Source: Rubrivivax sp. (GTDB lineage: Bacteria; Pseudomonadota; Gammaproteobacteria; Burkholderiales; Burkholderiaceae_C). From it: 64,000 nucleotides of DNA. Both the position numbers and the translations under genes were made by a program. Position 1 is the first letter of the stretch; the number at the start of each line of letters is the position of its first letter. The notes below the pieces were generated by a model. It had not been told where the DNA came from. It searched no databases and was given only the letters and a program-made list of their open reading frames with translations. Below, piece after piece: positions 9,983 to 20,330 of the stretch. Location of the stretch: contig JALHPF010000004.1 of the NCBI GenBank assembly GCA_022842595.1, forward strand, positions 1-64,000, written 5' to 3'.

Positions 9983-11236
9983 TCAGATGTAGGGCTGGAT
10001 GCCGTTCTGGTGGACGCGGGTGTTGGCGTTGACCATGTCGGTGCTCGAAAGCGCGTCCACCGGGCAGGTGTGTGAACCGCTGATCACGAGGAAGTTCTGG
10101 TCGCGCAAGGCTGCGCCGCGGACGCTGCCGTCGACGGTGTAGTCCAGCGGATGGGCGCTGTTCTTCGAGGTGGACGTGCCGTCGCCGGTGAGCGTGGTGT
10201 AGCGACACACGGTGCGCTCGTCCCCTTCCCGGGCGTCGCCGGTGCCAATGGTCCAAAGGCCCACGGTGGAGCCGACAAAAGCCAGCGGCAGCACACGCAA
10301 CCGGCCCGACCACTTGCGGTCCGGGTTCGAATAGATGGCGCAGTAATAGGCCACTGGTCGTGCCGATTGCTCGAATTCCTGGGGACTGTCGTCGAAGCAC
10401 TCGTAGCCTGGGCTGGGGTGGCCTCTGCTCGCCAGGGTGAGTTCCATGTCCAGGTTCAGCGCCAGCCCGGTGGGGGCTTCGGCCTCCGCCTCGTCGGGCT
10501 GGGCTGCCGGGTTGGCGAAGTTGACGTAGCCCGAGAGCAACTGCGCCGTCCGGCTGGTGTCACAACTGTCCAGGGTGGCAGCCACGGCCGTTGCCTGGAG
10601 CGTGTCGGTTGAAACATCGGTCTCGATGGCGCAAACCCGTTCGATCACGCCGCTGACGTTGTTGAAGACCCAGGCCACCTTCCTGCCCGTGGTCTGGGGC
10701 GGCACGAAGCCGCTGGTGCCGTCGCCGAAGTTCTTCGCCATACGCGGTATCAGCGGGCTACGGTTGTTCACGCGACGCGCAATACCCTGGTTCTGCGGCA
10801 GCACCAGGGCACCGGCCAGTTCCGGCGAAATGCCGGCGATCGTGGTGTTCAGGGAGACGTTCTGGTCCTGGCCCGTGCGATCGGTCCAGCTGACGTTGAC
10901 TGCAACGGTCAGCGGTGCCGGTGCCTGCTGCACGGGCACGGTGCGGCGGACGGCGTAGGTCGCGTTGCGGCCGACGATCTGACTGTCCAAGCTGGCGATG
11001 TCGGCGAAGTTGACGCCGGGGCCACCCTGCAGGGTGGCGAAGGCGCGCCAGCGCTCGATCTCCTGTTGCGCCAGGCGCAGGGCTTCGGCGCGCTGCCTGG
11101 ATACGTCGCTGTTGCTGCGCAGCGTGGCTTGCAGGCCGACGATGGCCACCAGACCAAAAGCCATGACCGCCAGGGCGACGACGGCCTCGATGAGCGAAAC
11201 GCCGCGCCGCACTCGTTGGAAACGCAAGGCATTCAT
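9983..11236 (-). CDS. pilV: Type IV pilus modification protein PilV (unusually long)
   Basis: Prepilin leader RRGVSLIEAVVALAVMAFGLVAIVGLQATLRSNSDVSRQRAEALRLAQQEIERW. Confidence 0.82.
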   Translation of the reverse strand: MNALRFQRVRRGVSLIEAVVALAVMAFGLVAIVGLQATLRSNSDVSRQRAEALRLAQQEIERWRAFATLQGGPGVNFADIASLDSQIVGRNATYAVRRTVPVQQAPAPLTVAVNVSWTDRTGQDQNVSLNTTIAGISPELAGALVLPQNQGIARRVNNRSPLIPRMAKNFGDGTSGFVPPQTTGRKVAWVFNNVSGVIERVCAIETDVSTDTLQATAVAATLDSCDTSRTAQLLSGYVNFANPAAQPDEAEAEAPTGLALNLDMELTLASRGHPSPGYECFDDSPQEFEQSARPVAYYCAIYSNPDRKWSGRLRVLPLAFVGSTVGLWTIGTGDAREGDERTVCRYTTLTGDGTSTSKNSAHPLDYTVDGSVRGAALRDQNFLVISGSHTCPVDALSSTDMVNANTRVHQNGIQPYI

Positions 11237-12609
11237 TGGAAATCCCTCCAGCCGCCCGGAACCCGGACGAACGATCCCGAGCGATGCAGCAGGTGTTGCA
11301 TCACGTCGCGGTTGAAAACGATCCGGCCACCGGCGGTGGCATCGAGGGCGTCTTCGACGAATGCGCCACCCTGGATTTCGGGTGTGCCTGTCCAGGCGCC
11401 GGACTGGCTGTAGACGAAGCCGAAGATGCGCACGTTGGCCGTGGCGACGACGTTGCCCGTGGCGACAATGACGACCGGGCCGGTGTTGGCCGGGTCCGCA
11501 GGGTTCGGCGCGCTGCCGATGTCGCCGGCAGCGTCGAGCACGAGGTCGCCGTTGATCCAGATGACACGGCCCGGGTTCTGGTTGACCAGGGTCGCCAGCG
11601 TCTGGCAGCCGGGTGCCAGCGGGCAGTTGATGGCCGCAGGCTGGAACTGGTAGGTGTTGGGTAGCGTGCCGAAGACCGAATCGAACACGCGGTTGGGGTT
11701 CATCGGGGGCACGGCCACCTTCAGCGAATTCGGCGAAACATCGTTGAGCAATTCGTCGTTCTCGACGAAGGAGTCGCCGTTCGACCCGGGTATCGACAGC
11801 AGGCTCATACCCGCCGAGTTGATGGCGCCACCTGCCTGCACCGTGACGCCGCCGCTGTCAGGATCGGTATTCACGACCTGCAAGGCGCCGCCCAGCACAC
11901 TGTCGCGAACGGTCAGGGCGGCGGCCGGAGTCGATGGCAGGGCCGACTTCAAGGCCACCATCGCATGGACTGTGGCCCGGCCTTCCTGCGCTGCGGCGGC
12001 GCCGGGGAAATCCAGGCAGGCCGGGTCGAGGCTGGTGCAGCCGTTGACTTCGATCATCACCAGGCCGGGCCTGGTGACGACCGGCGTATTGACGTTCGGC
12101 ACGAGCGGGTCGTAGATGCTGAAGCGGACACGGAATGCCGGGAATGGCCCGGCGCCGACAGGCGCAGCGAGTACGGGTGCGCCCTGAACCGGGCAATCGC
12201 ATACCCAGTCGCCGCCGTTGAACACACAGCTGGGCATCAGCGGAACGGGCGGTGCTGGCGCGATCGGCGCCGCCGCCAGGGGGTCGGCCACCGGTATGAG
12301 CTGGCCGTCGTCGTCGATATTCAGATAGCGCTGTCGGAACGATGTGGCGTTGGCCGCGGCGCCTGCTTCGCGGCAGTTGTTGCCGATGCGGCCGCCGTTG
12401 AGCATGGCCAGCGCCCATTCGACACCGGCTTCTGCAGCTTCGATGGCCTGTGTCGACCGGTATTGGTTGGCCGAGGTGCGCTGCTCGAAGATGAGATTGC
12501 GGCTGCTGTAGGCCCCGGCCAGTGCCATGATGAAGAACAGCACCATCACGGCAATGAGCGAAGCCGCACCGCGAGGGTGGGGGGAGGTGGGCTGGGGGGC
12601 GCTTGTCAT
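11233..12609 (-). CDS. PilX-like pilus assembly protein (unusually long)
   Basis: PilX N-terminal type: PRGAASLIAVMVLFFIMALAGAYSSRNLIFEQRTSANQYRSTQAIEAAEAGVEWALAMLNGG; overlaps pilV by 4 bp. Confidence 0.72.
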   Translation of the reverse strand: MTSAPQPTSPHPRGAASLIAVMVLFFIMALAGAYSSRNLIFEQRTSANQYRSTQAIEAAEAGVEWALAMLNGGRIGNNCREAGAAANATSFRQRYLNIDDDGQLIPVADPLAAAPIAPAPPVPLMPSCVFNGGDWVCDCPVQGAPVLAAPVGAGPFPAFRVRFSIYDPLVPNVNTPVVTRPGLVMIEVNGCTSLDPACLDFPGAAAAQEGRATVHAMVALKSALPSTPAAALTVRDSVLGGALQVVNTDPDSGGVTVQAGGAINSAGMSLLSIPGSNGDSFVENDELLNDVSPNSLKVAVPPMNPNRVFDSVFGTLPNTYQFQPAAINCPLAPGCQTLATLVNQNPGRVIWINGDLVLDAAGDIGSAPNPADPANTGPVVIVATGNVVATANVRIFGFVYSQSGAWTGTPEIQGGAFVEDALDATAGGRIVFNRDVMQHLLHRSGSFVRVPGGWRDFQ

Positions 12610-12619
12610 GGTGTGGCGT

Positions 12620-13318
12620 TCAGCCCGGCGGGCAGGCCATGCCCGGGTTGGCAGGATCGTTGAAGCGCACCCAGTCGTTGCGCAGCCGTACACGGCTGTT
12701 GATCTCGCGCACCACCTGCGGGTCGCCCACGGCCTCGCCGCGGATGAAGATGACGAGCTCGCGCATCACCAGTTCCGGCCAGCAGTTCGATGTGCCATCG
12801 GCGCAGGGCACCGGGCAGGGCAGCCGACTCTGCAGGCCGGCGGCCGGCGTGATGGTGAACGCGGTGATGCGCACGGTGCGCGGGTCGGTGAGCTGCTGCC
12901 AGCCCCCGCCCATCTGGGCTTCGATCACGCCGTTGGCGAGCCTGTACCCGTAGGGCCCGTTGTCGCCGGCGTTGTAGTAGTAGGCAAAGCCCACTTCATC
13001 GAAATCGGGCGCCGTGGTGGTGATGTCGGCCAGGGCGTTGACCGTCGGGGCGACATCGGGTGTCGCGATGCCGGCCTGTGCGCCCTCGACACCCGCGAAG
13101 CCAGCGCGGCGCAATTGCCGAGTGATGATGTCGCCTGTGGCGCGCAGGTCTTGCTGCACCTGCAGTTCGACCGTCAGCTTGCGGTTGTCGCTCAACTGGC
13201 CGGCCACCAGCGTGACGGCGGCAGCGACGATGAACAGGCCGATGGTGACGCCCACCATCAGCTCGACCAGCGACATGCCGTGCTGGCGTCGGCGCTGGCG
13301 CAGGTGCGTGCCGGTCAT
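12620..13318 (-). CDS. pilW: PilW family minor pilin
   Basis: RQHGMSLVELMVGVTIGLFIVAAAVTLVAGQLSDNRKLTVELQVQQDLRATGDIITRQLRRAGF. Confidence 0.85.
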   Translation of the reverse strand: MTGTHLRQRRRQHGMSLVELMVGVTIGLFIVAAAVTLVAGQLSDNRKLTVELQVQQDLRATGDIITRQLRRAGFAGVEGAQAGIATPDVAPTVNALADITTTAPDFDEVGFAYYYNAGDNGPYGYRLANGVIEAQMGGGWQQLTDPRTVRITAFTITPAAGLQSRLPCPVPCADGTSNCWPELVMRELVIFIRGEAVGDPQVVREINSRVRLRNDWVRFNDPANPGMACPPG

Positions 13319-13944
13319 GGCTCGAATGCCGGGCATTCCGCCTCCTGCATCGTCGAGAGCGGCGGCTTGCAGACCATCGGCCGGCCCGAACGTTCGATCC
13401 AGGTGCGCAGCGTGCGTTCGCTGTCCAGGAAGGCGTCGATGCGGAAGTCGTCGATGGCCGTGGGGCCGGCGTCGTTCGGGTTCGACAACAGCCCGCCCGT
13501 GGCCGGGTCATAGCCGAACGACCGGCGAAACTGTTCGGGCGGCCCCAGAGGCCTGACCGTGACCGCGCTCCGTGCCGGAACCTGCACCGTTCGAACTTCG
13601 GTTCGGTCGACCATGCCGGCGCAGGCATTGCCGGGGCCCCGGGTGCAGTCGCAGGAGCCCTGCGCGCCCTGGACGAAGGGCGCCGTGTACATGGTGTAGC
13701 AGCTGAGGTTCTCGGTATTCCTGAAGGCCACCCGCACCACCGTGTTCCGCGAGATGGCCTCACTGCGCGCGAACTGCATGTCGGTCACCAGCTGGGCCTG
13801 GATGCCGCGCAGCCGCTGCATCTCGATCATGCCGGTGAAGGCAGGAATGGCCAGGGCGGCGATGATGGCGGCGACCGCCACCACACCCATCAGCTCCACC
13901 AGGGTGAAGCCGCGAAACAAGGCAGCGGCCTGAAAACGTCGCAT
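13315..13944 (-). CDS. GspH/FimT family pseudopilin
   Basis: FRGFTLVELMGVVAVAAIIAALAIPAFTGMIEMQRLRGIQAQLVTDMQFARSEAISRNTVVRV; start could also be 13968. Confidence 0.85.
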   Translation of the reverse strand: MRRFQAAALFRGFTLVELMGVVAVAAIIAALAIPAFTGMIEMQRLRGIQAQLVTDMQFARSEAISRNTVVRVAFRNTENLSCYTMYTAPFVQGAQGSCDCTRGPGNACAGMVDRTEVRTVQVPARSAVTVRPLGPPEQFRRSFGYDPATGGLLSNPNDAGPTAIDDFRIDAFLDSERTLRTWIERSGRPMVCKPPLSTMQEAECPAFEP

Positions 13945-13952
13945 CGGCAGCC

Positions 13953-14456
13953 CTAGCGTGCCCAGCAACGGCCGGGGTCGGGGTTCTCAGCGCCCCAGTT
14001 GATGCTGGTGGTGCCCGACCCGTAGGTCAGCACGCCATTGCTCGCCCGCACGCCTACCTGGCGGCAAGTGCCATCCTGTGACTGCGAATTGTCCTGATTG
14101 GCGGTGGCCACGAGCGTGTAGGCGGTTTCAGACAGGCCGTCGATGGTGAGCGAGTAGTAACCCGCCGCACTGTGGGGCGGCAGCCGCAGACCGTTGGGTT
14201 CGTTGCCGGCCCCTGCGGTGTTGAAGTTGGCATAGGCCAGGTTGTTCGAACGCCAGCGCTCCTGCGCCTGCTGCAGGGCGGTCAGCGCGGCAATGGCGTC
14301 GGCACGACGGCTCTTGCGCATCTGGTCGACGAAGCTGGGGTAAGCAACGGCCAGAAGAACGCCAACGACGAAGATGCCGATCATCAGCTCGATCAGGGTG
14401 AACCCGCGCCCGGGCCTCAGCCGGCGCGGGCTCGCTGGAATGCTGGCTGCGGTCAT
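13953..14456 (-). CDS. Type IV pilin, PilE-like
   Basis: GRGFTLIELMIGIFVVGVLLAVAYPSFVDQMRKSRRADAIAALTALQQAQERWRSNNLAYAN. Confidence 0.87.
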   Translation of the reverse strand: MTAASIPASPRRLRPGRGFTLIELMIGIFVVGVLLAVAYPSFVDQMRKSRRADAIAALTALQQAQERWRSNNLAYANFNTAGAGNEPNGLRLPPHSAAGYYSLTIDGLSETAYTLVATANQDNSQSQDGTCRQVGVRASNGVLTYGSGTTSINWGAENPDPGRCWAR

Positions 14457-14561
14457 CAGACGGATTATGTGAATTGCGTCATGGCTTGCCGCCCACCGCT
14501 CATCGCGTGGCGGCTCCCGCCCGTCGTGGCAAAGCCGCCACAGCGGCGCCGGGCCACGCCT

Positions 14562-15128
14562 TCAGCATGTCGGGTACCCGGTCACGCCATTGGGGCTGCA
14601 GGCCCGGGTTCGGCCCATGATGTTGACGATCTGGTGCACTGCCGCGCCGCTGCGCGCCACGACGCGCAGCGTTCCGGTCGGGGTGCTGGTGCCATGCACC
14701 GGGTGGAAAAGGATCGAACCGACGTTGGCGCGCACCTGAACCGGGCCGCCGGCCGGGAAGAACACCGTGCGTCTGGACTGCGCGCCGCCTACGCATTGCA
14801 CGGCGCCGCTGGCTTGACAACGACAGGCGTTGGCAGGGCCGTCGTGCACCACATAGCAGCTGCCGGCGGCGTCGGCCCGGAAGCTCAGGCGCTGGCCGTC
14901 GGCCTGGGCCACGGCCAGGCTGCGTGTGTGCTGGATGTCGGTGGCGAGCTGCGCCGCCGTTCCTTCCAGGTGTCGCCGTTCGGCAAGCTTGCCGAAGCTG
15001 GGCAGGGCCGAACCCAGCAAGGTGATCACGATCGCCAGCGCGACCAGGCATTCGATCAGCGTCAGGCCGCGGTGGCAGGGAATCGAGCGGTTGATGGGAC
15101 GGCTGAGGCGGCGGCACGGTGTCTTCAT
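14562..15128 (-). CDS. GspH/FimT family pseudopilin (second copy)
   Basis: HRGLTLIECLVALAIVITLLGSALPSFGKLAERRHLEGTAAQLATDIQHTRSLAVAQADGQRLSF. Confidence 0.83.
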   Translation of the reverse strand: MKTPCRRLSRPINRSIPCHRGLTLIECLVALAIVITLLGSALPSFGKLAERRHLEGTAAQLATDIQHTRSLAVAQADGQRLSFRADAAGSCYVVHDGPANACRCQASGAVQCVGGAQSRRTVFFPAGGPVQVRANVGSILFHPVHGTSTPTGTLRVVARSGAAVHQIVNIMGRTRACSPNGVTGYPTC

Positions 15129-15285
15129 GGGGCGGCTCCGGTTCGGTAGGTCGTGCCGCCACTTTAGGAATCTGCCGGCGCCGCCGCGACCCGCGGTGGT
15201 GGGTCGCAGGCGTAGCCCTGTGGTGTGCCCCCGGCCGGCCACGCGCGCCCACCCCTGGTCAGGGGCCCCCGGGCCGGGGGGGCGA

Positions 15286-15729
15286 CTAGATGTCCCGGAT
15301 CAGTTGCCGGAAGGCGTCGACATCCTCGAACTGCCGATAGACCGAGGCGAATCGGATGTAGGCCACCTTGTCGATGCGCTTGAGTTCGCGCATCACCAGT
15401 TCGCCCACCCGTGCGCTCGGTACTTCGCGCGCACCGGTGGTCAGCAGCTTGTCTTGTATTCGTTCGATCGCCGAGTCCACCTGCTCGACACTCACCGGCC
15501 GCTTGCGCAGGGCCAGCACCATGCTGGCGCGCAGCTTCGCCGGGTCGAATTCGACCCGGGCGCCGTCCTTCTTCACGACCGCCGGCAAGCTGATCTCGCT
15601 GCGCTCGTAGGTGGTGAAGCGCTTGTCGCAGCTCAGGCAGCGCCGGCGGCGCCGGATGGCGTCGCCTTCCTCGGATTCACGGGTCTCGACGACCTGGGTC
15701 TCGTCGTGGCTGCAATACGGGCAGCGCAT
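15286..15729 (-). CDS. nrdR: Transcriptional regulator NrdR
   Basis: Zn ribbon [43 protein letters not shown] and ATP-cone region. Confidence 0.97.
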   Translation of the reverse strand: MRCPYCSHDETQVVETRESEEGDAIRRRRRCLSCDKRFTTYERSEISLPAVVKKDGARVEFDPAKLRASMVLALRKRPVSVEQVDSAIERIQDKLLTTGAREVPSARVGELVMRELKRIDKVAYIRFASVYRQFEDVDAFRQLIRDI

Positions 15730-15747
15730 GCGCAGCTGCCGGGCTGG

Positions 15748-16998
15748 CTAGCGGTAGACCGGGAAGTCGCGGGTGAGCACGGCGACCTTGGCGCGCACCC
15801 CGGCCAGACGGCCCTCGTCATGCGGCTGGTCGAGCACGTCGGCGATCAGGTGCGCGGTCTGCCGGGCTTGTTCTTCCTCGAAGCCGCGCGTCGTCATGGC
15901 CGGTGTGCCCAGGCGGATACCGCTGGTGACCATCGGCTTCTGCGGGTCGTTCGGGATGCCGTTCTTGTTGCAGGTCATATGGGCGCTGCCCAGGATGGCC
16001 TCGGCTTCCTTGCCGGTCAGGTTCTTCGGCCGCAGGTCGACCAGCATGACGTGGCTTTCAGTGCGGCCGCTGACGATACGCAGGCCGCGCTCGGTCAGCG
16101 TGTCGGCCAGCACCTTGGCATTGGCCAGCACCTGCTGCTGGTAGACCTTGAATTCCGGGGCCAGCGCTTCCTTGAAGGCCACCGCCTTGCCGGCGATGAC
16201 GTGCATCAGTGGCCCGCCCTGGATGCCGGGGAACATGGCGCTGTTGATCTTCTTGGCAATCGCCTCGTCCTGGGCCAGCACGATGCCGCCGCGCGGGCCG
16301 CGCAGGCTCTTGTGCGTGGTGCTGGTCACGACGTCGGCATGCGGTACCGGGTTCGGGTACACGCCGGCGGCGATCAGGCCGGCGTAATGGGCCATGTCGA
16401 CCATGAAATACGCGCCGATGGCCTTGGCCACCTTGGCGAAGCGCTCGAAGTCGATGCGCAGGCTGTAGGCGCTGGCGCCGGCGATGATGAGCTTGGGCTT
16501 GTGTTCGTGCGCCAGCCGCTCCATCGCGTCGTAGTCGATGGCCTCGTTCGCGTCCAGGCCGTAGCTGACGACCTTGAACCACTTGCCGCTCATGTTCAGC
16601 GGCATGCCGTGGGTCAGGTGGCCGCCTTCGGCCAGGCTCATGCCCATGATCGTGTCGCCCGGGTTCAGCAAGGCGAAAAACACCGCCTGGTTGGCCTGGC
16701 TGCCACTGTTGGCCTGGACGTTGGCGAAGTTGGCACCGAACAGGGTCTTGAGGCGTTCGATGGCCAGGGTCTCGACGACGTCGACGTTCTCGCAGCCACC
16801 GTAGTAGCGCTTGCCGGGATAGCCTTCGGCGTATTTGTTGGTGAGCTGGCTGCCCTGGGCCTGCATCACCGCCGGGCTGGTGTAGTTCTCGCTGGCGATG
16901 AGCTCGATGTGCTCTTCCTGCCGGCGGTTTTCAGCCTGGACGCTGGCCCAGATCTCGGGATCGATCAGGGCCAGGGTGGATTGGGTGCGGTCGAACAT
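15748..16998 (-). CDS. glyA: Serine hydroxymethyltransferase
   Basis: [57 protein letters not shown]. Confidence 0.98.
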   Translation of the reverse strand: MFDRTQSTLALIDPEIWASVQAENRRQEEHIELIASENYTSPAVMQAQGSQLTNKYAEGYPGKRYYGGCENVDVVETLAIERLKTLFGANFANVQANSGSQANQAVFFALLNPGDTIMGMSLAEGGHLTHGMPLNMSGKWFKVVSYGLDANEAIDYDAMERLAHEHKPKLIIAGASAYSLRIDFERFAKVAKAIGAYFMVDMAHYAGLIAAGVYPNPVPHADVVTSTTHKSLRGPRGGIVLAQDEAIAKKINSAMFPGIQGGPLMHVIAGKAVAFKEALAPEFKVYQQQVLANAKVLADTLTERGLRIVSGRTESHVMLVDLRPKNLTGKEAEAILGSAHMTCNKNGIPNDPQKPMVTSGIRLGTPAMTTRGFEEEQARQTAHLIADVLDQPHDEGRLAGVRAKVAVLTRDFPVYR

Positions 16999-17150
16999 GG
17001 CAGTCCTCTGGTGTGGCGAAGGGCCGTCGGGCGGTGCGCAGCATCCTGCAAGCCTTGCGCGGTCAAGGACTGCCTACAAACAGGACAGACTGCCGGCAGG
17101 CCCGCCGCGGCTGGTCAGTGTAGCCGCGGACCTACTTTTCGGCCGCCCGC

Positions 17151-18083
17151 TCAGGGTTTTGCGGTCAGCAGTGCCACTTGGTCGGCGGGTGTTTCAGGCG
17201 CCGAAGCCGGGCTCTCGGCAGGCGCGGGCAGGGTGGCGTCGACATTCAGCAGCTGCGGCGCTGGCAGCGGCGGCGGGTTGTGCGGCGCATTCAGCGGCAC
17301 ACGCTTGCCATCGGCCACTGCGGCCAGGTAGGCCTGCTCCGAAAGTACCTTGCCGGCATAGCCGCCGTCGCTATCGAGAAAGGCCGCGCCCACGTAGTAC
17401 CGCAGCCCGTCGTGCAGGCTGCCGGCGCGCACGATGCAGTCCTTCAGCACCTGCACGCCCACCCGCAGGTTGCTGATGGGGTCGAATGCGGCGCGGTTGC
17501 CGCCGAACGACACGTACTTGTCGTCGTGGATGTGCGTCATCACCTGCATCAGGCCCTGCGCCCCCACGGGGCTCTGGGCGAACGGGTTGAAGCGTGATTC
17601 GATGGCCATCACCGCCAGGATGAGCGTCGGGTCGAGCTTGGCACGCTGGCCCAGCGCCCAGGCCTCTTGAACCAGCGCGCTGATGGGTTCGGGCGCCACC
17701 TTGTAGCGGCGCGAAATCCACTGCGCCACGGCCGCCTGCTGCCGCGTCAGGTCGCTGGGGTCGGCGGCGGTGGCGCGGGCCACGGCATCGGGGTCGGCGC
17801 TGACCGCCAGCATGTTGCCGGACGCCAGCTGGCGTTCCACCTGGCGCGTCTGCAGCCAGTCGAGGGCCACCACTTCCACCTGATGGCGGATGTCGGCACG
17901 CCCGACGGCGAAGATCAGCAGGGCCACGGCGGCCAGGCCCACGAGGGCCAGGGTGTTGTGGCTGACTTCCATCAGGCCATGGCCGACATCGCGTACGAAG
18001 ACGCTCGCCGACTGCAACGCGGACCTCTGCATCTCGCGCCAGCGCTGACCCTGCGGGCCGGCGGTCTTGGATAGGGGATTCAT
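17151..18083 (-). CDS. Lytic transglycosylase (SLT domain), membrane-anchored
   Basis: LDPTLILAVMAIESRFNPFAQSPVGAQGLMQVMTHIHDDKY. Confidence 0.88.
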   Translation of the reverse strand: MNPLSKTAGPQGQRWREMQRSALQSASVFVRDVGHGLMEVSHNTLALVGLAAVALLIFAVGRADIRHQVEVVALDWLQTRQVERQLASGNMLAVSADPDAVARATAADPSDLTRQQAAVAQWISRRYKVAPEPISALVQEAWALGQRAKLDPTLILAVMAIESRFNPFAQSPVGAQGLMQVMTHIHDDKYVSFGGNRAAFDPISNLRVGVQVLKDCIVRAGSLHDGLRYYVGAAFLDSDGGYAGKVLSEQAYLAAVADGKRVPLNAPHNPPPLPAPQLLNVDATLPAPAESPASAPETPADQVALLTAKP

Positions 18084-18309
18084 CGTGTTCTCCTCGCGCT
18101 CCGGGTAAGGGCGCCGCTGCGAGCGGCATCCTGGGGGCACGGCAATAATCGTTTTGGAGGCCGCCTCATGCATTCAGGCAGCGGGGCTGGTCTCTGTCAG
18201 CCCTGTTCGCCGTTCCGGGTTAACCCTAGATTGGCGATCTGGGCGCGATTCTAGGAACGGCTTCATATACGGTCAAGAATATGAAAACTGATAGTCAGAC
18301 CGAAAACGC

Positions 18310-19866
18310 ATGAAGTACCGCGATCTTCGTGACTTCATGACCCAGCTGGAAAGTCTCGGTGAGCTGCGAAAACTGGTTGATCCGGTGTCGCCGAAGCTCG
18401 AAATGACGGCAATCGGCGACAAGTTGCTGCGGGCCGGCGGGCCGGCCGTGCTCTGTACCCAGCCCACCGGTTACACAATTCCCTGCCTGATCAATTTGTT
18501 CGGAACCCCCAGAAGAGTGGCCTTGGGGATGGGCGCCGACAGCCTGGCCGACCTGCGCGACGTCGGCCGTCTGCTCGCCAGCCTGAAGGAACCCGAGCCG
18601 CCCAAGGGTCTGAAGGAGGCGGGCAAGCTGTTCCACATGGCCAAGGCGGTGTGGGACATGAAGCCGGCGCTGCAGCGCAGCGCGCCCTGCCAGGACGTGA
18701 TCATCGAAGGGGATGACGTCGACCTCGGGCGGCTGCCTGTCCAGCACTGCTGGCCCGGCGATGCCGGCCCGTTGATCACCTGGGGCCTGGTCATCACCCG
18801 CGGCCCGCAAAGCGTGGCCCAGCCGCGCCAGCGCCAGAACCTGGGCATCTATCGCCAACAGGTGATCGGCCCGCGCGAAGTCATCATGCGCTGGCTCGCC
18901 CACCGCGGCGGTGCGCTCGACTTCCGCGAATTTGCCCGCGCCAACCCCGGCCAGCCCTTCCCGATGGCGGTGGCACTCGGGGCCGACCCGGCCACCATCC
19001 TGGGCGCCGTGACTCCCGTGCCGGACACGCTGAGCGAGTACCAGTTCGCGGGCCTGCTGCGCGGTGGCCGCACCGAGCTCGTCCACAGCGGCGTGGGCGA
19101 GGGCGGCCTGATGCTGCAGGTGCCGGCCAGCGCCGAGTTTGTGCTGGAGGGCCATATCCCGACCGCGCCGGCGGGCTACGAAGGCGAGAGTGCCCATGGC
19201 GTGCGCGTCAAGGAAAAGGACGGCTACCTGCATGCGCTGGAAGGCCCGTTCGGCGACCACACCGGCTACTACAACGAACAGGACTGGTTCCCGGTGTTCC
19301 GGCTGTCGCGCATCACCCACCGGCGCGACCCGGTCTATCACAGCACCTATACCGGCAAGCCGCCGGACGAGCCGGCCATCCTGGGCGTGGCGCTGAACGA
19401 GGTGTTCGTGCCCATCCTGCAGAAGCAGTTTCCGGAAATCGTCGACTTCTACCTGCCGCCCGAGGGCTGCAGCTACCGGATGGCCGTGATCAGCATCAGG
19501 AAGGCCTACCCCGGTCATGCCAAGCGCGTGATGTTCGGGCTGTGGAGCTTCCTGCGCCAGTTCATGTACACCAAGTTCATCGTCGTCACCGACGACGACG
19601 TCGACATCCGCGACTGGAAGGAAGTGATCTGGGCGATCACCACGCGCATGGACCCGGTGCGCGACACGACGCTGGTGGAACATACGCCCATCGACTACCT
19701 GGACTTCGCCAGCCCCGTCAGTGGCCTCGGCGGCAAGATGGGCCTGGATGCAACGAACAAGTGGCCGGGCGAGACAACGCGTGAGTGGGGCCGCACGATC
19801 ACGATGGACAAGGCGGTCGACGCGCGCGTCGCGAGCATCGTCGCAGCCTTGCAGCGACCGATGTAA
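18310..19866 (+). CDS. ubiD: UbiD family decarboxylase (4-hydroxy-3-polyprenylbenzoate decarboxylase)
   Basis: [86 protein letters not shown]. Confidence 0.95.
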   Translation: MKYRDLRDFMTQLESLGELRKLVDPVSPKLEMTAIGDKLLRAGGPAVLCTQPTGYTIPCLINLFGTPRRVALGMGADSLADLRDVGRLLASLKEPEPPKGLKEAGKLFHMAKAVWDMKPALQRSAPCQDVIIEGDDVDLGRLPVQHCWPGDAGPLITWGLVITRGPQSVAQPRQRQNLGIYRQQVIGPREVIMRWLAHRGGALDFREFARANPGQPFPMAVALGADPATILGAVTPVPDTLSEYQFAGLLRGGRTELVHSGVGEGGLMLQVPASAEFVLEGHIPTAPAGYEGESAHGVRVKEKDGYLHALEGPFGDHTGYYNEQDWFPVFRLSRITHRRDPVYHSTYTGKPPDEPAILGVALNEVFVPILQKQFPEIVDFYLPPEGCSYRMAVISIRKAYPGHAKRVMFGLWSFLRQFMYTKFIVVTDDDVDIRDWKEVIWAITTRMDPVRDTTLVEHTPIDYLDFASPVSGLGGKMGLDATNKWPGETTREWGRTITMDKAVDARVASIVAALQRPM

Positions 19867-19937
19867 AGAGGGCTGCGGCCCATCGACCGGGCCCAGTTCC
19901 CCCTTGCGCCTGGGCGCAGGTCGGCGTAATCTTCAAG

Positions 19938-20080
19938 TGCGCTGAATGCAGCGCATCAAAGACGGCGCAGTCACTGCGCGTCAGGGGCGCTGCACCGATT
20001 CTCCGCAGAGCCCCAATGGTGGCGAAAGCCACCCGCCCCTCGGCCGGCAACGGTTCGAGGGGTTTCGCTTTATGGGGTTT
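19938..20080 (+). ncRNA. Candidate structured RNA or 3' UTR downstream of ubiD (multiple hairpins, two GNRA-type loops)
   Basis: TGCGCTG-AATG-CAGCGCA (19938-19955); GCGCAG-TCA-CTGCGC (about 19961-19982); GGTGGC-GAAA-GCCACC (20018-20033); CCCCTCGGCCG-GCAA-CGGT.T.CGAGGGG (20036-20062); possible closing helix GAGCCCCA/TGGGGTTT (20008-20015 with 20073-20080). Confidence 0.35.
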
Positions 20081-20084
20081 GCTT

Positions 20085-20330
20085 TCAGGTCGAGGGCGAC
20101 GTCGACGGCGGCCCCGCCACCAGCCGGATGCAGGCCGTTCCCAGCTGCACCACTTGCCCGGCGCGAAGCTTCGCGCCGCGTCGCAGCTCCACCTGGTCGT
20201 CCACCAGAACTTCGCCCGCGGCGATCAGTTGCTTGGCACCGCCGCCGCTGGGTGCCAGGCCGGTGGCCTTCAGCAGCGCGTCAAGCGTGATGTGCTCGCC
20301 GCGCAGCACGAATGGCGTGGGCTCAGCCAC
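20085..20330 (-). CDS. RNA-binding S4 domain protein (YbcJ-like)
   Basis: EHITLDALLKATGLAPSGGGAKQLIAAGEVLVDDQVELRRGAKLRAGQVVQL. Confidence 0.88.
   Translation of the reverse strand: MAEPTPFVLRGEHITLDALLKATGLAPSGGGAKQLIAAGEVLVDDQVELRRGAKLRAGQVVQLGTACIRLVAGPPSTSPST

Noticed and set aside
17105-17129. CCGCGGCT-N9-AGCCGCGG dyad between glyA and the lytic transglycosylase gene
   Set aside because: Probably a simple stem-loop, possibly a terminator for the transglycosylase gene; no U-tract and no further structure to support a special function.
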